Translations under genes and position numbers: made by a program
The notes under the pieces: generated by a model
Told to the model about the DNA's origin: nothing
What the model saw: only the letters and a program-made list of their open reading frames with translations
Database searches by the model: none
Origin: Pseudomonadota bacterium
Lineage (GTDB): Bacteria; Pseudomonadota; Gammaproteobacteria; Burkholderiales; Gallionellaceae
DNA length: 58,564 nt
Assembly: GCA_021822115.1 (NCBI GenBank)
Contig: JAJZSA010000008.1
Location: 1 to 58,564 of the forward strand
Direction: 5' to 3'
Part shown: piece after piece, positions 1 to 9,585 of the stretch
Position numbering within the stretch: position 1 is the first letter of the stretch
How the letters are laid out: the number at the start of each line of letters is the position of its first letter

Positions 1-472
1 CCTGCGCGCGCGACAGCAGCGCGCTGTTCACCTCGAACGAGGGGTTCTCGGTGGTGGCGCCGATGAAGGTGACCAGCCCCTGCTCCACATAGGGCAGGAA
101 GGCATCCTGCTGCGACTTGTTGAAGCGATGCACCTCATCCACGAACAGGATGGTGTGGCGACCACGCTGTTGCAGCGTCATCTCGGCCTGCGCGATGGCA
201 TCGCGGATGTCCTTCACGCCGGACAACACGGCCGACAGCGGCACGAACTCGGCGTCGAATGCGGAAGCCATGAGCCGTGCCAGCGTGGTCTTACCCACGC
301 CCGGCGGGCCCCACAGGATCATCGAGTGCAGCTTGCCCGACTCGAAAGCGAGGCGCAGCGGCTTGCCGCCACCGAGCAGGTGCGTCTGCCCGATCACCTC
401 ATCGATATGCTTGGGTCGCAGACGCTCGGCGAGCGGTGCGGCCGGCGGCGTGGGCGCGAACAGGTCGCCCAT
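1..472 (-). CDS. rarA: Replication-associated recombination protein RarA (MgsA), N-terminal part; runs off the window
   Basis: The ATG lies at 472-470 and the frame stays open to base 1, so about 157 N-terminal residues are present of the roughly 430-450 usual for the family. Seen: a Walker A GPPGVGKT followed by a Walker B-like [12 protein letters not shown], then the sensor region [15 protein letters not shown], which together are diagnostic of the clamp-loader-like AAA+ protein RarA. Family knowledge: RarA acts at stalled forks and interacts with SSB. The start shares one base with the lolA stop (TGATG), so the two are translationally coupled. It cannot be judged whether the missing C-terminus is intact. 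Confidence 0.93.
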   Translation of the reverse strand, partial: MGDLFAPTPPAAPLAERLRPKHIDEVIGQTHLLGGGKPLRLAFESGKLHSMILWGPPGVGKTTLARLMASAFDAEFVPLSAVLSGVKDIRDAIAQAEMTLQQRGRHTILFVDEVHRFNKSQQDAFLPYVEQGLVTFIGATTENPSFEVNSALLSRAQ

Positions 473-1086
473 CACTCACCCAGCACGTCAGCGCCAGCCG
501 GCGGTGTGAACTTGAACAGTGCGGGCGCAAGCTGCGGATTGCGTTGCAGATGCGCAAAGCGCAGCACGGTGATGTTGCCGAAGGCGTCGTTCAGCTCCAT
601 CGCCACCAGTTCGGCACGGTCGTTGAAGCCCATGCGGATGGCGGAAAAGGTGGATTCGTTGCCGCGCGGCTTGGCACTCAGCCAGGCCAGGCCATTCTGT
701 TCGCCCGCCTCTTCCAGCACGAAACCGCGTTCGATCTCGTTGTTGCCGGAGAGCAGCGCGGCCGGGCTGCTGCCCAGTGCGGCATCGAGCTTGCGCACGG
801 TGACCTGTTCCAGGTCGGCGTCGTACAGCCAGAACTTCTCGCCATCACCGACAATGAGTTGTTCGTAGGGCTTGTGGTATTCCCAGCGGAATTTTCCGGG
901 ACGCACGAACTGCATGGTGCCGGACGCGGCTTGCATCAACTTGCCGTTGCGGTGACGCACGGTCTGGGTGAATTCGGCTTGTGCCGAATGGGTGCCCGAG
1001 ATGAAGGTCTTGAGCCGCTCGATGGCGCCGGCATGGGCCGTCAGCGGAAGAACAAGCAGTGAGAGAAAGAAGAATTTTAGTTTCAT
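472..1086 (-). CDS. lolA: Outer-membrane lipoprotein carrier protein LolA
   Basis: 204 residues, the normal LolA size. A signal peptide is visible (basic MKLK, hydrophobic stretch, cleavage after AHA near residue 19), followed by the LolA fold with conserved blocks such as [24 protein letters not shown] and the proline-rich C-terminal FKFTPP. LolA takes lipoproteins from LolCDE across the periplasm to LolB. It sits between ftsK and rarA, an arrangement common in proteobacteria. No clear Shine-Dalgarno is visible before the ATG; the space upstream is filled by an imperfect inverted repeat (1106-1159). Confidence 0.95.
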   Translation of the reverse strand: MKLKFFFLSLLVLPLTAHAGAIERLKTFISGTHSAQAEFTQTVRHRNGKLMQAASGTMQFVRPGKFRWEYHKPYEQLIVGDGEKFWLYDADLEQVTVRKLDAALGSSPAALLSGNNEIERGFVLEEAGEQNGLAWLSAKPRGNESTFSAIRMGFNDRAELVAMELNDAFGNITVLRFAHLQRNPQLAPALFKFTPPAGADVLGE

Positions 1087-1105
1087 GGATTCTGCAGAGG
1101 ATTTT

Positions 1106-1159
1106 GGAACTGGGATCTAGGATTCGGCTGGATAGTCGTCATACCCAAATCCTAATTCC
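1106..1159. repeat. Imperfect inverted repeat filling the ftsK-lolA spacer
   Basis: On the plus strand 1106-1127 (GGAACTGGGATCTAGGATTC and on) faces 1144-1159 (CCCAAATCCTAATTCC). The inner arms AGGATTCGG and CCAAATCCT pair with one G-U, and GGAA/TTCC pairs further out. A T-run at 1161-1167 lies toward ftsK. In the direction of transcription (minus) the hairpin follows the ftsK stop and directly precedes lolA. It could be a weak processing or terminator structure, or a remnant of a small repeat family. Confidence 0.45.
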
Positions 1160-1167
1160 TGTTTTTT

Positions 1168-3441
1168 TCATTCTTGCCGCGCGGGCGCGATCACTTCGCG
1201 ATTGCCGTTGCTCTGCATGGGCGACACAAGGCCGGCTTTCTCCATCGCCTCGATCAGCCGCGCGGCGCGGTTATAACCGATGCGCAGGTGACGCTGCACC
1301 AGCGAGATGGACGGACGGCGGGTCTTGAGCACGATCTCCACCGCCTGGTCGTACAGCGCATCCGCTTCGGCATCGCCGCCGCCACCGTCGTATTCGCCTT
1401 CGGCCGGCTCGTCCATCGAGGTGAGGATGCCTTCGATGTAGTTGGGCTCGCCCTGCGCTTTCAGATGCTCGGTGACACGATGCACTTCCTGATCGGACAC
1501 GAACGCGCCATGCACGCGCTGCGGGAAACCGCTACCCGGCGGCAGATAGAGCATATCGCCCTGACCCAGCAGCGATTCGGCGCCTTGCTGGTCGAGGATG
1601 GTGCGCGAATCGATCTTGCTCGACACCTGGAAAGCGACGCGCGTCGGCACGTTGGCCTTGATCAGGCCGGTGATCACGTCCACCGACGGACGCTGCGTGG
1701 CCAGCACCAGATGGATACCCGCAGCACGCGCCTTCTGCGCCAGGCGGGCGATCAGTTCTTCCACCTTCTTGCCCACCACCATCATCAGGTCGGCCAGCTC
1801 GTCGATGAAGACCACGATGAACGGCAGCTCTTGCAGCGGCTCCGGCGCTTCCGGCGTGATGCTGAACGGATTGGTCAGCGGCTGGCCTTCTTTTTGCGCG
1901 TCACGGAACTTCTGATTGAAACCGGCGATGTTGCGCACACCGAAGTGCGACATCAGCTTGTAGCGCTTGTCCATCTCCTGCACCGCCCAGTTGAGCGCGG
2001 AGGCGGCCTGGCGCATGTCGGTCACCACCGGCGCCAGCAGGTGCGGGATGCCTTCGTACACCGAGAGTTCCAGCATCTTGGGATCGATCAGGATCAGGCG
2101 CACTTCCTGCGGCGTGGATTTGTACAGCAGCGACAGGATCATGGCGTTGATCGCCACCGACTTGCCGGAACCCGTGGTACCGGCCACCAATGCGTGCGGC
2201 ATCTTGGCCAGGTCGGCCACCACCGGCTTGCCGGAGATGTCCTTGCCCATGGCGATGGTGAGCGGTGAGGCCATATCGGCATACACCTGCGAGCCGAGGA
2301 TCTCGGACAGATGGACGGTCTGCCGCTTCGGGTTGGGCAGCTCCAGCGCCATGCAGGTCTTGCCGGGGATGGTCTCCACCACGCGGATGCTGACCACAGA
2401 CAACGCGCGCGCCAAGTCACGCACCAGATTGACGATCTGGCTGCCCTTCACGCCCACATCGGGCTCGATCTCATAGCGCGTGATGACCGGGCCGGGATAA
2501 GCGCCGACCACCTTCACGGTGACGTTGAAGTCGTTGAGCTTGCGCTCGATCAAGCGCGAGGTGAATTCCAGTGTCTCGGCCGACACCACCTCGACCTGCT
2601 GCTTGGCCTCATCCAGCAGATGCAGCGGCGGCAGATCGGAATCCGGCATATCGGCGAACAGGGAGACCTGTTTCTCCTTCTCCACGCGCATGGATTTGGG
2701 GATCTCCACCACCGGCATCTCGATATGGATGGGTTGATGTTCCTCGACGCGCTTCTTCTCCACCTCCACGCTGACTTCGCGCTGCTGCACCGCCTGTGCG
2801 CCGATGCGCTTGTCCTGCCAGGTCTGCCAGCGCTGGCGCGCCCACAGGTAACCTTCTTCCAGCCAGGCACCGAGGCGGTCGATGAAACGTAACCACGACA
2901 GTCCGGTATACAGGCTGAAACTGACCGCCATCAGGGTGAGCAGCAACAAGGTGGCGCCGGTATAGCCGAACACCGCCGCCAGCCAATGACCGAGCACGGC
3001 GCCCAGCATGCCGCCCGGTGCCTGCGGCAATTCCACCTGCCAGGTGTACAGGCGCAACGCTTCCAGTGCGCAGCTGCTCAACAACAGGATGAAGAAGCCG
3101 GTGAGCGACAGCCACAAGGTGCGCACGTCGAACAGGCTGTCGGCACGCATGCGGCGATAGCTCGCCCACACGCGTTGCAGCATCAGCGTGACCCACCACC
3201 AGGCCGAGAAACCGAACACGTAGAGCAGCACATCGGACAACCAGGCACCGAAGGCGCCGCCCGGATTGTTGACCGCGGCCACGACCGCCTCGTGCGACCA
3301 GGCGGGGTCGTTGCGATCGTAACCGGCGAGGATGAGGATGAGATAGGCGGCCAGCGCCACCAGCAGCAACCAGCGCGATTCGCGCAACAGATTGAGCAGG
3401 CGCTCCGGCAACGGTGCGCGCACGCTATCGCTTACCGCCAT
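1168..3441 (-). CDS. ftsK: DNA translocase FtsK
   Basis: 757 residues. An N-terminal domain holds about four membrane helices (roughly residues 24-40, 70-90, 110-128, 150-180), then a short linker, an alpha domain, and a RecA-like motor with Walker A GTTGSGKS at 421-428 and Walker [15 protein letters not shown]. The C-terminal 65 residues form the winged-helix gamma domain ([21 protein letters not shown]) that reads KOPS sequences. Role from the family: it pumps chromosome dimers to dif for XerCD at the septum. The linker is short compared with E. coli FtsK (1329 aa), which is typical of many beta-proteobacteria. The ATG overlaps the upstream regulator's TGA by one base. Confidence 0.97.
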   Translation of the reverse strand: MAVSDSVRAPLPERLLNLLRESRWLLLVALAAYLILILAGYDRNDPAWSHEAVVAAVNNPGGAFGAWLSDVLLYVFGFSAWWWVTLMLQRVWASYRRMRADSLFDVRTLWLSLTGFFILLLSSCALEALRLYTWQVELPQAPGGMLGAVLGHWLAAVFGYTGATLLLLTLMAVSFSLYTGLSWLRFIDRLGAWLEEGYLWARQRWQTWQDKRIGAQAVQQREVSVEVEKKRVEEHQPIHIEMPVVEIPKSMRVEKEKQVSLFADMPDSDLPPLHLLDEAKQQVEVVSAETLEFTSRLIERKLNDFNVTVKVVGAYPGPVITRYEIEPDVGVKGSQIVNLVRDLARALSVVSIRVVETIPGKTCMALELPNPKRQTVHLSEILGSQVYADMASPLTIAMGKDISGKPVVADLAKMPHALVAGTTGSGKSVAINAMILSLLYKSTPQEVRLILIDPKMLELSVYEGIPHLLAPVVTDMRQAASALNWAVQEMDKRYKLMSHFGVRNIAGFNQKFRDAQKEGQPLTNPFSITPEAPEPLQELPFIVVFIDELADLMMVVGKKVEELIARLAQKARAAGIHLVLATQRPSVDVITGLIKANVPTRVAFQVSSKIDSRTILDQQGAESLLGQGDMLYLPPGSGFPQRVHGAFVSDQEVHRVTEHLKAQGEPNYIEGILTSMDEPAEGEYDGGGGDAEADALYDQAVEIVLKTRRPSISLVQRHLRIGYNRAARLIEAMEKAGLVSPMQSNGNREVIAPARQE

Positions 3442-4145
3442 CAGCCTTGCCCACCGTGTTGCCCAAGCCCGCCCTGCTCCAAGGCATCGGCGATGAAGCC
3501 GAAGCGGCGTGCGGTCTCCACTGCGTCGACGCGCGAGTTGACATGCAGGGTCTGATAGATGGCGGCAACGTGGATCTTCACCGTACCTTCCGCCAGATTG
3601 AGTTCGCGCGAGATGTCCTTGTTGCTCATGCCGTTACCGATGAGTTGCAGCACTTCGAGCTGACGCGGGGTGAGGCCGTACTTGCTGGCACGCTGGCTGC
3701 GCTTGTCGCCGGCGGACTGCCCGGCGTCCAGCTTGGCCACCGCCTGTTGCAACAGTTGCGGCGGCACATAGACGCCACCGTCCAGCACCATGCGCAGCGC
3801 CGCCAGCATGGTCTTGCTGGAAGACATCTTGGAGATGAAGCCCATGGCACCCAGCTCCATCACGCCTTCGATGTCGTCACGATGGTCGGAGCCGGAGACC
3901 ACCACCAGCGGGATATCGGGGAAGCGCTGGTGGAACAGTTGCAGCGACGGCACCCCGTTGCTGTCCGGCATGTTCAAATCCAGCAATGCCAGATCGATAT
4001 CAGGATTGGCCATCACCAACTGGATGGCTTCGGTGAAATTGCCGGTATCGAGGATCTCCACCTCGTCCGCGAGCTGTTGCAGCACATAGCGCATGCCGTC
4101 ACGGAACAGGGCGTGGTCATCCACCAGCAGCACTTTCAGCTTCAT
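3441..4145 (-). CDS. NarL/FixJ-type response regulator
   Basis: 234 residues: an N-terminal receiver domain (acidic pair D9-D10, phospho-acceptor D56 in LLDLNMP, conserved S/K region near [11 protein letters not shown]) and a C-terminal LuxR-type HTH ([22 protein letters not shown]). A good Shine-Dalgarno (GGGAGG) precedes the ATG. The gene is 57 bp downstream of a hybrid histidine kinase on the same strand, so the two are a likely cognate pair. Target genes are unknown; the receiver-HTH type is associated with environmental switches, but nothing here names the signal. Confidence 0.9.
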   Translation of the reverse strand: MKLKVLLVDDHALFRDGMRYVLQQLADEVEILDTGNFTEAIQLVMANPDIDLALLDLNMPDSNGVPSLQLFHQRFPDIPLVVVSGSDHRDDIEGVMELGAMGFISKMSSSKTMLAALRMVLDGGVYVPPQLLQQAVAKLDAGQSAGDKRSQRASKYGLTPRQLEVLQLIGNGMSNKDISRELNLAEGTVKIHVAAIYQTLHVNSRVDAVETARRFGFIADALEQGGLGQHGGQG

Positions 4146-4202
4146 TGCTTACCTCCCGTTTTTTCGCCCGCCATCATACCATCGACCGCGCCGGAAACCC
4201 GG

Positions 4203-6014
4203 TCATTGCACGCCTTTCACGGCGAAGTGCATCATCGCACGCAGGCGCACCGGCGCGATCGGTTTATGCAGCAGCATGGCGCCGGAAGCATGGATCTCAT
4301 GCAGAGTCTCGGCACCGGTATCGCCGGTCAGCACCAGGGCCGGCAACGTCTTGCCCCAGCGTTCGCGCATGCGGCGGATCACCTCGATGGCGGTCACGTC
4401 TTGCGGCAGCCGGTAATCGCACACCAGCAGATCGGGCGTCGCCGCCACTTGCTCCAGCGCTTGCATGATCCGCCCCGCTTCATCATCGGCGAACACGCTA
4501 CAGCCCCACTGACGCATCAGCGCTGCCGCCTGCTCACGGATGTCGGGATCGTCTTCCACCAGCACCACTACGCTACCCGACAAGTCGTATTCCGCGTGCG
4601 ACAGCACGTATGGTTGCGCAAGCTGGCTGGCATCGCCCTTGCGGATGCGCACCGCAAACTCGGACCCGCTGCCCGGCGTGGAGCTGACCTGCAGGCGACT
4701 GCCGAGCAGGCCGTCGATACGCCGCACGATAGTCAGTCCCAGCCCCAACCCCTTGCGCCGGTCGCGATTGGGATTACCCACTTGATAGTACTCATCGAAG
4801 ATGCGCGGCAAGGCTTCGGCCGGAATGCCGATGCCGCTGTCTGTCACCGCGATGCGCACATCCTCGCCCGCGCAATTGCAACGCACCACGATCCCCCCTT
4901 GTTCGGTATAGCGCACCGCATTGGAGATCAGGTTGCGCAGCATGCGCTCCAGCAGGAAAGGATCGCTGTATACCACCGTGCTGCAACCTTCGGTGCATAC
5001 CACTCCCATGCCGTCCATCTCGAAATACAGTCCTTTGGCCTGGGCCAGCGGCGCAAAGTCGCCATACAACCGATCCAGCAACGGCCCCAGGCTGAAGTGT
5101 TGCCAGCGCGCCTCGATGATGCCGGCATCCAGCCGCGAGATGTCGAGCAGGTCGTCGAACATGTCCACCAGTGCATCCACCGATTTGGCGATCTGCCCGG
5201 CCAGCCGCGCCGCCTCCGATTCGCGCACGACATCCTGCAAGGCCTCGGTGAACAACCGCAAAGCCTGCAGCGGCTGGCGCAGGTCATGACTGGCGGTAGC
5301 GAGGAACTTGGATTTCGCCCGGCTGGCCAGCTCGGCCTGCTCCAGCGCCTCGGCGATATCCTGCTCGCGCTGGCGCAGCACGCGCAACAGGTTCTCCTTA
5401 TCGAAGCGCTGGCGCAACGAGAGTTCGAAGGTGTGCATCAGGCGGATCGCGGCATTCAACATGAACACGATGAACACCACCAGCATCAGCGCCAGGAACC
5501 AATGCTGCTTGTCATTCTCCAGCGCCAGCAACAACACCAGCGGCACCAACTGGAAGATGAGGTAGAGGAACAGCGAGGGACGGTGGATGGGATTGATGGT
5601 CACGCCACCGGCGGAGAAGCCCATGGCGACACAGATTACGAGGATCTGATAGGCCAGATCGCCCGGCACATACATGAGCAGCCAGGCGAGCCCCCATACC
5701 GAAGCACCGAGCACCGTGTTGCGGCGGAAACGCCAATCCCAGACACGGCATTCCTGCAGGCTGAACGCCGCCTTGCGATAACGCCACCATTGCGACATTT
5801 CGAACAGTTGCACCGAGAAGGCCAGCGCCATCCAGCCCAGCAACACCTGATGCGAGATGACATCCCACATTACCCACATCATCAGGGGCACCATCGCCAT
5901 CGCCGGCAACACCATGGTGGGATAGGTCTCGATACGTGCGCGCACCTGTTCGCGTCGTACCGGCAGATTGTCGGCGTCGATATCGAACGTCAGGAATTCA
6001 CCGAAGATGCTCAT
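4203..6014 (-). CDS. Membrane-bound hybrid sensor histidine kinase with C-terminal receiver
   Basis: 603 residues. The first 190 contain about six hydrophobic helices with no recognisable periplasmic sensor domain. A coiled linker (201-235) leads to a HisKA domain with H243 in ATASHDLRQPLQ, an HATPase_c domain (N box LLRNLISNAVRYTEQGG, G1 DSGIGIP, G2 GLGLGLTIV), and a receiver domain with D533 in LLVCDYRLP. The type HDLRQPLQALRLF is common in kinases paired with NarL-type regulators, here the next gene. The ATG overlaps the sco1 stop by 4 bp (ATGA), so it may be co-translated with a copper/thiol protein. That hints, without proof, at redox or copper sensing. Confidence 0.9.
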   Translation of the reverse strand: MSIFGEFLTFDIDADNLPVRREQVRARIETYPTMVLPAMAMVPLMMWVMWDVISHQVLLGWMALAFSVQLFEMSQWWRYRKAAFSLQECRVWDWRFRRNTVLGASVWGLAWLLMYVPGDLAYQILVICVAMGFSAGGVTINPIHRPSLFLYLIFQLVPLVLLLALENDKQHWFLALMLVVFIVFMLNAAIRLMHTFELSLRQRFDKENLLRVLRQREQDIAEALEQAELASRAKSKFLATASHDLRQPLQALRLFTEALQDVVRESEAARLAGQIAKSVDALVDMFDDLLDISRLDAGIIEARWQHFSLGPLLDRLYGDFAPLAQAKGLYFEMDGMGVVCTEGCSTVVYSDPFLLERMLRNLISNAVRYTEQGGIVVRCNCAGEDVRIAVTDSGIGIPAEALPRIFDEYYQVGNPNRDRRKGLGLGLTIVRRIDGLLGSRLQVSSTPGSGSEFAVRIRKGDASQLAQPYVLSHAEYDLSGSVVVLVEDDPDIREQAAALMRQWGCSVFADDEAGRIMQALEQVAATPDLLVCDYRLPQDVTAIEVIRRMRERWGKTLPALVLTGDTGAETLHEIHASGAMLLHKPIAPVRLRAMMHFAVKGVQ

Positions 6015-6595
6015 CTCATCGCCTGTAGCAGACGGATGTCCTGCACCAGCAGCTCAGGCCGCTGTGCGAACGGAGACAACAGCACCGGATGGCCTGCCGG
6101 GCCGATCAGATAGGTGCCCGCCGAATGATCCAGCGTATAGCTGCCGCTCTTGGTCGGCTGCTTCTGGTAGACGATATCGAACGCCTGGGCGGCCGCGGCA
6201 GTGGCTTGCGCATCGCCATAAAGACCGAGGAAGGACGGGTAGAACGCCGGCACGTATTGCGCCAGCAGCTCAGGCGTATCGCGCTCGGGATCCAGCGTGA
6301 CGAACAGCACCTGCACGCGCTCGGCATCCTTGCCCAGCATGCGCATCACCTGCGCCATGTCGGCCAGCGTGGTCGGACACACATCCGGGCAATGGGTATA
6401 GCCGAAGAACAGCGCCACCACTTTGCCGCGATAGTCGGCCAGCGTCACCGACTTGCCATCAGGCGAGCGCAGATGCAGTTCGGCCTGCGCATATTGCGCG
6501 GTGACCTCGCTCGCCTTGAACGGCGACGGCAGTTTCTGTTCGCACGCCGCAAGCAGCACGCACAACAACATCAGGCAAACGTTACGCAGGTACAT
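6011..6595 (-). CDS. SCO1/SenC family lipoprotein (copper chaperone for cytochrome oxidase)
   Basis: With the start at 6595 the protein is 194 residues and begins with a lipoprotein signal (lipobox LLAAC, C18). A longer reading from 6652 would bury the signal peptide and was rejected. Thioredoxin-like SCO fold: the copper ligands CPDVC in FFGYTHCPDVCP and the distal His in LDHSAGTYL are all present. Family role: delivers copper to or reduces the CuA/CuB site of haem-copper oxidases in the periplasm. Its start lies 14 bp inside the upstream DsbD/TauE-like gene. A cbb3 oxidase cluster lies about 48 kb away in this window and is a plausible client. Confidence 0.9.
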   Translation of the reverse strand: MYLRNVCLMLLCVLLAACEQKLPSPFKASEVTAQYAQAELHLRSPDGKSVTLADYRGKVVALFFGYTHCPDVCPTTLADMAQVMRMLGKDAERVQVLFVTLDPERDTPELLAQYVPAFYPSFLGLYGDAQATAAAAQAFDIVYQKQPTKSGSYTLDHSAGTYLIGPAGHPVLLSPFAQRPELLVQDIRLLQAMR

Positions 6596-7292
6596 GACAA
6601 CTGCCGCTCCATCCATAAGTCGCAAAGGTGTATGCCACCTTGAACAGCCCATAGCCCCCCAGCCCCATCACCAGCAAGCCCGCCGCCAGACGCACACGCG
6701 GCGCCTGCACCCAGCCGCGCACACTCTCCCAGAACAGGCCGATGGCCAGCAGGTTGGGCAAGGTGCCCAGGCCGAAGGCCAGCATCGTGGTCGCGCCATG
6801 CGCCATATCGCCACTGGCCAGCGCCGTCAGCAGCACACTGTACACCAGGCCGCAGGGCAACCAGCCCCACAACGCCCCCAGCCCCAGCGCACGCGGCACG
6901 GTGGTCACCGGCAGCAGACGGGTGGTATAGGGTTGCAGATGGCGCCACAAGCCACTGCCCATTTTTTCCAGCTTGCGCACCGCACCGCCGATACCCGCCA
7001 GATACATGCCGAGCAATACCAGCATGACACTGGACAACGCGAACAACAGATGTTGCACCGGCACCGCATCGCGCATCAGCAGACCGGCCTGCCCGATGGC
7101 GCCGACCAGCGCGCCGGCCACGGCATAGCTGGCGATACGGCCGCTGCTGTAGGCCAGATGGAACGGCCAGCGTGCATGCGCAGCCGGCACTTGCGTGGTG
7201 AACAGCCCGACCAGACTGCCGCACATGCCCAGGCAATGCACCCCACCCAGCAGGCCGACCAGGAACACCGCGAGCAAGCTGAACTCACTCAT
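6582..7292 (-). CDS. TauE/SafE- or DsbD-transmembrane-like protein with HCxGMCG motif
   Basis: 236 residues with about six membrane helices. Helix 1 carries GGVHCLGMCGSL and a later helix carries GALWGWLPCGLVYSVL, i.e. the paired cysteine helices of the DsbD_2/'sulfite exporter TauE' group. In many proteobacteria this family sits inside cbb3 oxidase clusters next to ccoS and fnr and is thought to handle copper or thiols for oxidase assembly. Here it is instead coupled to sco1 (14 bp overlap) and bioD (8 bp overlap). True sulfite export is not supported by anything seen. Confidence 0.8.
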   Translation of the reverse strand: MSEFSLLAVFLVGLLGGVHCLGMCGSLVGLFTTQVPAAHARWPFHLAYSSGRIASYAVAGALVGAIGQAGLLMRDAVPVQHLLFALSSVMLVLLGMYLAGIGGAVRKLEKMGSGLWRHLQPYTTRLLPVTTVPRALGLGALWGWLPCGLVYSVLLTALASGDMAHGATTMLAFGLGTLPNLLAIGLFWESVRGWVQAPRVRLAAGLLVMGLGGYGLFKVAYTFATYGWSGSCHVPA

Positions 7293-7965
7293 CGGCCGCC
7301 TCGGTCGCCAGCAGGCTCAAGTCCAGATGCTGCGCAGCCAGCACGGCATCGGGCTGCGCCATATACGGCACCACGCCCAGCAGCGGCGCCGCCAGGCGTT
7401 CGCGCAGGGCATCGATATTTTCTTGCAAGGCGGGCATGTCGGCATCCAGCACATTGGCCACCCAGCCGGCACAGGCCACCTGATGCTGCGCCAGCGCCAG
7501 ATCGGTGAGCAAGGCATGGTTGATGCAACCCAGACGCATGCCCACCACCAGGATGACCGGGATGTCCAGCTCGCGCGCCAGATCGGCGAAGCTGCGCTCC
7601 TCGTTCAAGGGCACCAGGAAACCGCCCGCACCCTCTACGATCACCTCGTCGGCCTGGCAGTCCAGTTCCTCATAGGTCGTGAGGATGCGCTGCATCTCGA
7701 TGCGCACCCCGACATGGCGCGCGGCCAGATGCGGCGCGATGGGGCGCGGGAAACAGTAGGGGTTCACCTGGCCATAGGCCAACTGCATGGTGCTCGCGGC
7801 ACGCAAAGCCTTGGCATCCTCGTTGTGATCATCCTCATCGCAACCGGCTGCCACCGGCTTGAAGCCGGCTGCGCGTTTGCCCTGCGCGGCGAAACCATGC
7901 AGCAGCGCGCAACTGATCAGCGTCTTGCCGACGCCGGTATCGGTCCCGGTGATGAAATAACTCAT
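7285..7965 (-). CDS. bioD: Dethiobiotin synthetase BioD
   Basis: 226 residues starting with the P-loop GTDTGVGKT near the N-terminus. Further conserved pieces are GFKPVAAGCD, the NPYCFPRPIAPHLAAR loop, and VEGAGGFLVPL (substrate and Mg binding). The enzyme closes the ureido ring of 7,8-diaminopelargonate with CO2 and ATP in the cytoplasm. The ATG overlaps the bioC TGA (ATGA), consistent with an operon bioF-H-C-D. bioA, which supplies its substrate, is not in the window. Confidence 0.96.
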   Translation of the reverse strand: MSYFITGTDTGVGKTLISCALLHGFAAQGKRAAGFKPVAAGCDEDDHNEDAKALRAASTMQLAYGQVNPYCFPRPIAPHLAARHVGVRIEMQRILTTYEELDCQADEVIVEGAGGFLVPLNEERSFADLARELDIPVILVVGMRLGCINHALLTDLALAQHQVACAGWVANVLDADMPALQENIDALRERLAAPLLGVVPYMAQPDAVLAAQHLDLSLLATEAADE

Positions 7966-8831
7966 AACTTGAAATCCGTCCTCACCACCGAGCGACCATC
8001 GCTCGCGTGCTTGGGCGGCACGCGCCAGGCATGGCCGTAGATCACCTCATAGGTGGTCGGCAACGTGCCGTCGCGGCGCAACCGCTCGTAATTCGCTGTC
8101 ACCTGCTGCCAGGTGCGTTTTCCCATCAGGCCGCTGCCACGACCGGCCGTGGCGTTGTGCGCGCCGATGCTCTTCAAGTCCTGCATCACTGCACGCACGT
8201 CGTCATAAGTCAGGGTCAAGGTCTCCATCTCCATCACCGGGTCGGCGAAGCCGGCTGCCACCAGCATGTCGCCGACGTCATGCATATCCGCAAAACGATT
8301 AAGGTGATTGTAACCATCCACGCCCGCGAAGGCGATGCGCAATTCACGCAAGGTGTCGGGGCCGAAGGTGGAGAACATCAACAAACCATCGTTACGGATC
8401 ACGCGATGCAGCTCGACGAAGGTGGCGGGCAGGTCGTTGCACCATTGCAGGGCCAGGTTGGACCACACCATGTCCACGCTCTGTGTCGCCAGCGGCAGCG
8501 CTTCCACGTCCGCGCACAGATACTGCGCACGCTGCCCCTGGAACAGTTTGCGCCACCAACTGCTGGTACCGCGTGCATGTTGCAACATGCCGAGCGCGAT
8601 ATCGAGCGCGGTGACCTGCGCAGCCGGATAGCGTTGCGCCAGCAGACGCGTGCCGCGTCCGGTGCCGCTGCCCACATCCAGCAGGCGCTGCGGCTGCATG
8701 CGCATCAGGTCGAGCTTTTCCAGCATGCGTTGGCACACCTCGTGTTGCAGCACGGCAGCGGCATCATAGCTGTCCGCCGCCTTGCTGAAAGCGCGCCTCA
8801 CTTCGCGCTTGTCGATCTCGAACTCATTCAT
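7962..8831 (-). CDS. bioC: Malonyl-[ACP] O-methyltransferase BioC
   Basis: 289 residues with a class I SAM methyltransferase core: motif I LLDVGSGTGRGT, followed by ALDIALGML and the acidic-loop region LCADVEALPLA, then NLALQWCNDL. It methylates malonyl-ACP so that fatty-acid synthesis can build the pimeloyl chain. Position between bioH and bioD fixes the assignment over other Methyltransf_11 proteins. It overlaps bioH by 8 bp and bioD by 4 bp. Confidence 0.94.
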   Translation of the reverse strand: MNEFEIDKREVRRAFSKAADSYDAAAVLQHEVCQRMLEKLDLMRMQPQRLLDVGSGTGRGTRLLAQRYPAAQVTALDIALGMLQHARGTSSWWRKLFQGQRAQYLCADVEALPLATQSVDMVWSNLALQWCNDLPATFVELHRVIRNDGLLMFSTFGPDTLRELRIAFAGVDGYNHLNRFADMHDVGDMLVAAGFADPVMEMETLTLTYDDVRAVMQDLKSIGAHNATAGRGSGLMGKRTWQQVTANYERLRRDGTLPTTYEVIYGHAWRVPPKHASDGRSVVRTDFKL

Positions 8832-9585
8832 GCAGGAATCTCTTCAGGTGTTCTGTAAACAATGCCGGGTGCGACAGGAACGGCGCATGCGCGGCGCCGA
8901 GGATCTCGGCCACCTGCGCGTGCGGCAGCACCTGCGCCAGGTAATACGAGGCCTCCGGCGGCGTCAGCTTGTCGCGCTCGCCGGCGACGAGCAGCGTGGG
9001 CTGTGCGATGCCGGCCGCCTGCGGCCGCAGGTCGGCATCACGCAGGATCTCCAGGCCGCCGCGCAGCGCTGCCAGTGCAGGCTCGCCCCGGCTGAACAAC
9101 TGCTCACGCAAGCTGGTCAACAGTTCGCGCTCATGTTCGCTGCCGCGCACCTGCAACGCGAGGAAGCGCCGCAATGTCGCGGCATGGTTCTTCTCCAGTT
9201 CGGCTGCGAACTGTTGCAAGGTCTCGCCGCCCATGCCGAACAGCCAATCTTCGCGCTCGGTGAAACACGGCGTGCTGGCGACCAGCACCAGCTTGCCGAT
9301 CTTCTGCGGCGCACGCACCGCCCAATGCTGCGCCAGGATGCCGCCCAGCGACCAGCCCAGCACCATGACCGGCTGCGCGAAATGCGCATCCAGCCCATCC
9401 ACTACCGTATCCAGCGTGAACGGGGCGGCGCTGCTCCCGCCATGTCCGGGCAAGTCCACGTTGTGCACTTCGAAGTCCTGCGCCAGTTGCGCCGCCAGTT
9501 CATGCCAGATGCCGCCATGCATGCCCCAACCGTGCAGCATGACCAGCGGCCGGCCGCTACCACTCACTTCAACATGCAAGCTCAT
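8824..9585 (-). CDS. bioH: Pimeloyl-[ACP] methyl ester esterase BioH
   Basis: 253-residue alpha/beta hydrolase. The oxyanion region MLHGWGMHGGIW, nucleophile elbow GWSLGG (Ser), acid residue in VAGERDKLTPPEAS and catalytic His in GAAHAPFLSHP are all in order. BioH removes the methyl group from pimeloyl-ACP methyl ester, ending the BioC cycle. It overlaps bioF by 17 bp at its start and bioC by 8 bp at its end. The size matches E. coli BioH. Confidence 0.94.
   Translation of the reverse strand: MSLHVEVSGSGRPLVMLHGWGMHGGIWHELAAQLAQDFEVHNVDLPGHGGSSAAPFTLDTVVDGLDAHFAQPVMVLGWSLGGILAQHWAVRAPQKIGKLVLVASTPCFTEREDWLFGMGGETLQQFAAELEKNHAATLRRFLALQVRGSEHERELLTSLREQLFSRGEPALAALRGGLEILRDADLRPQAAGIAQPTLLVAGERDKLTPPEASYYLAQVLPHAQVAEILGAAHAPFLSHPALFTEHLKRFLHE

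Noticed and set aside
3414..6113. 899-codon plus-strand open frame opposite the response regulator and sensor kinase
   Set aside because: It is the shadow of the GC-rich genes on the minus strand. Its translation is His/Gln/Arg-rich with no domain, while the minus strand gives textbook kinase motifs.
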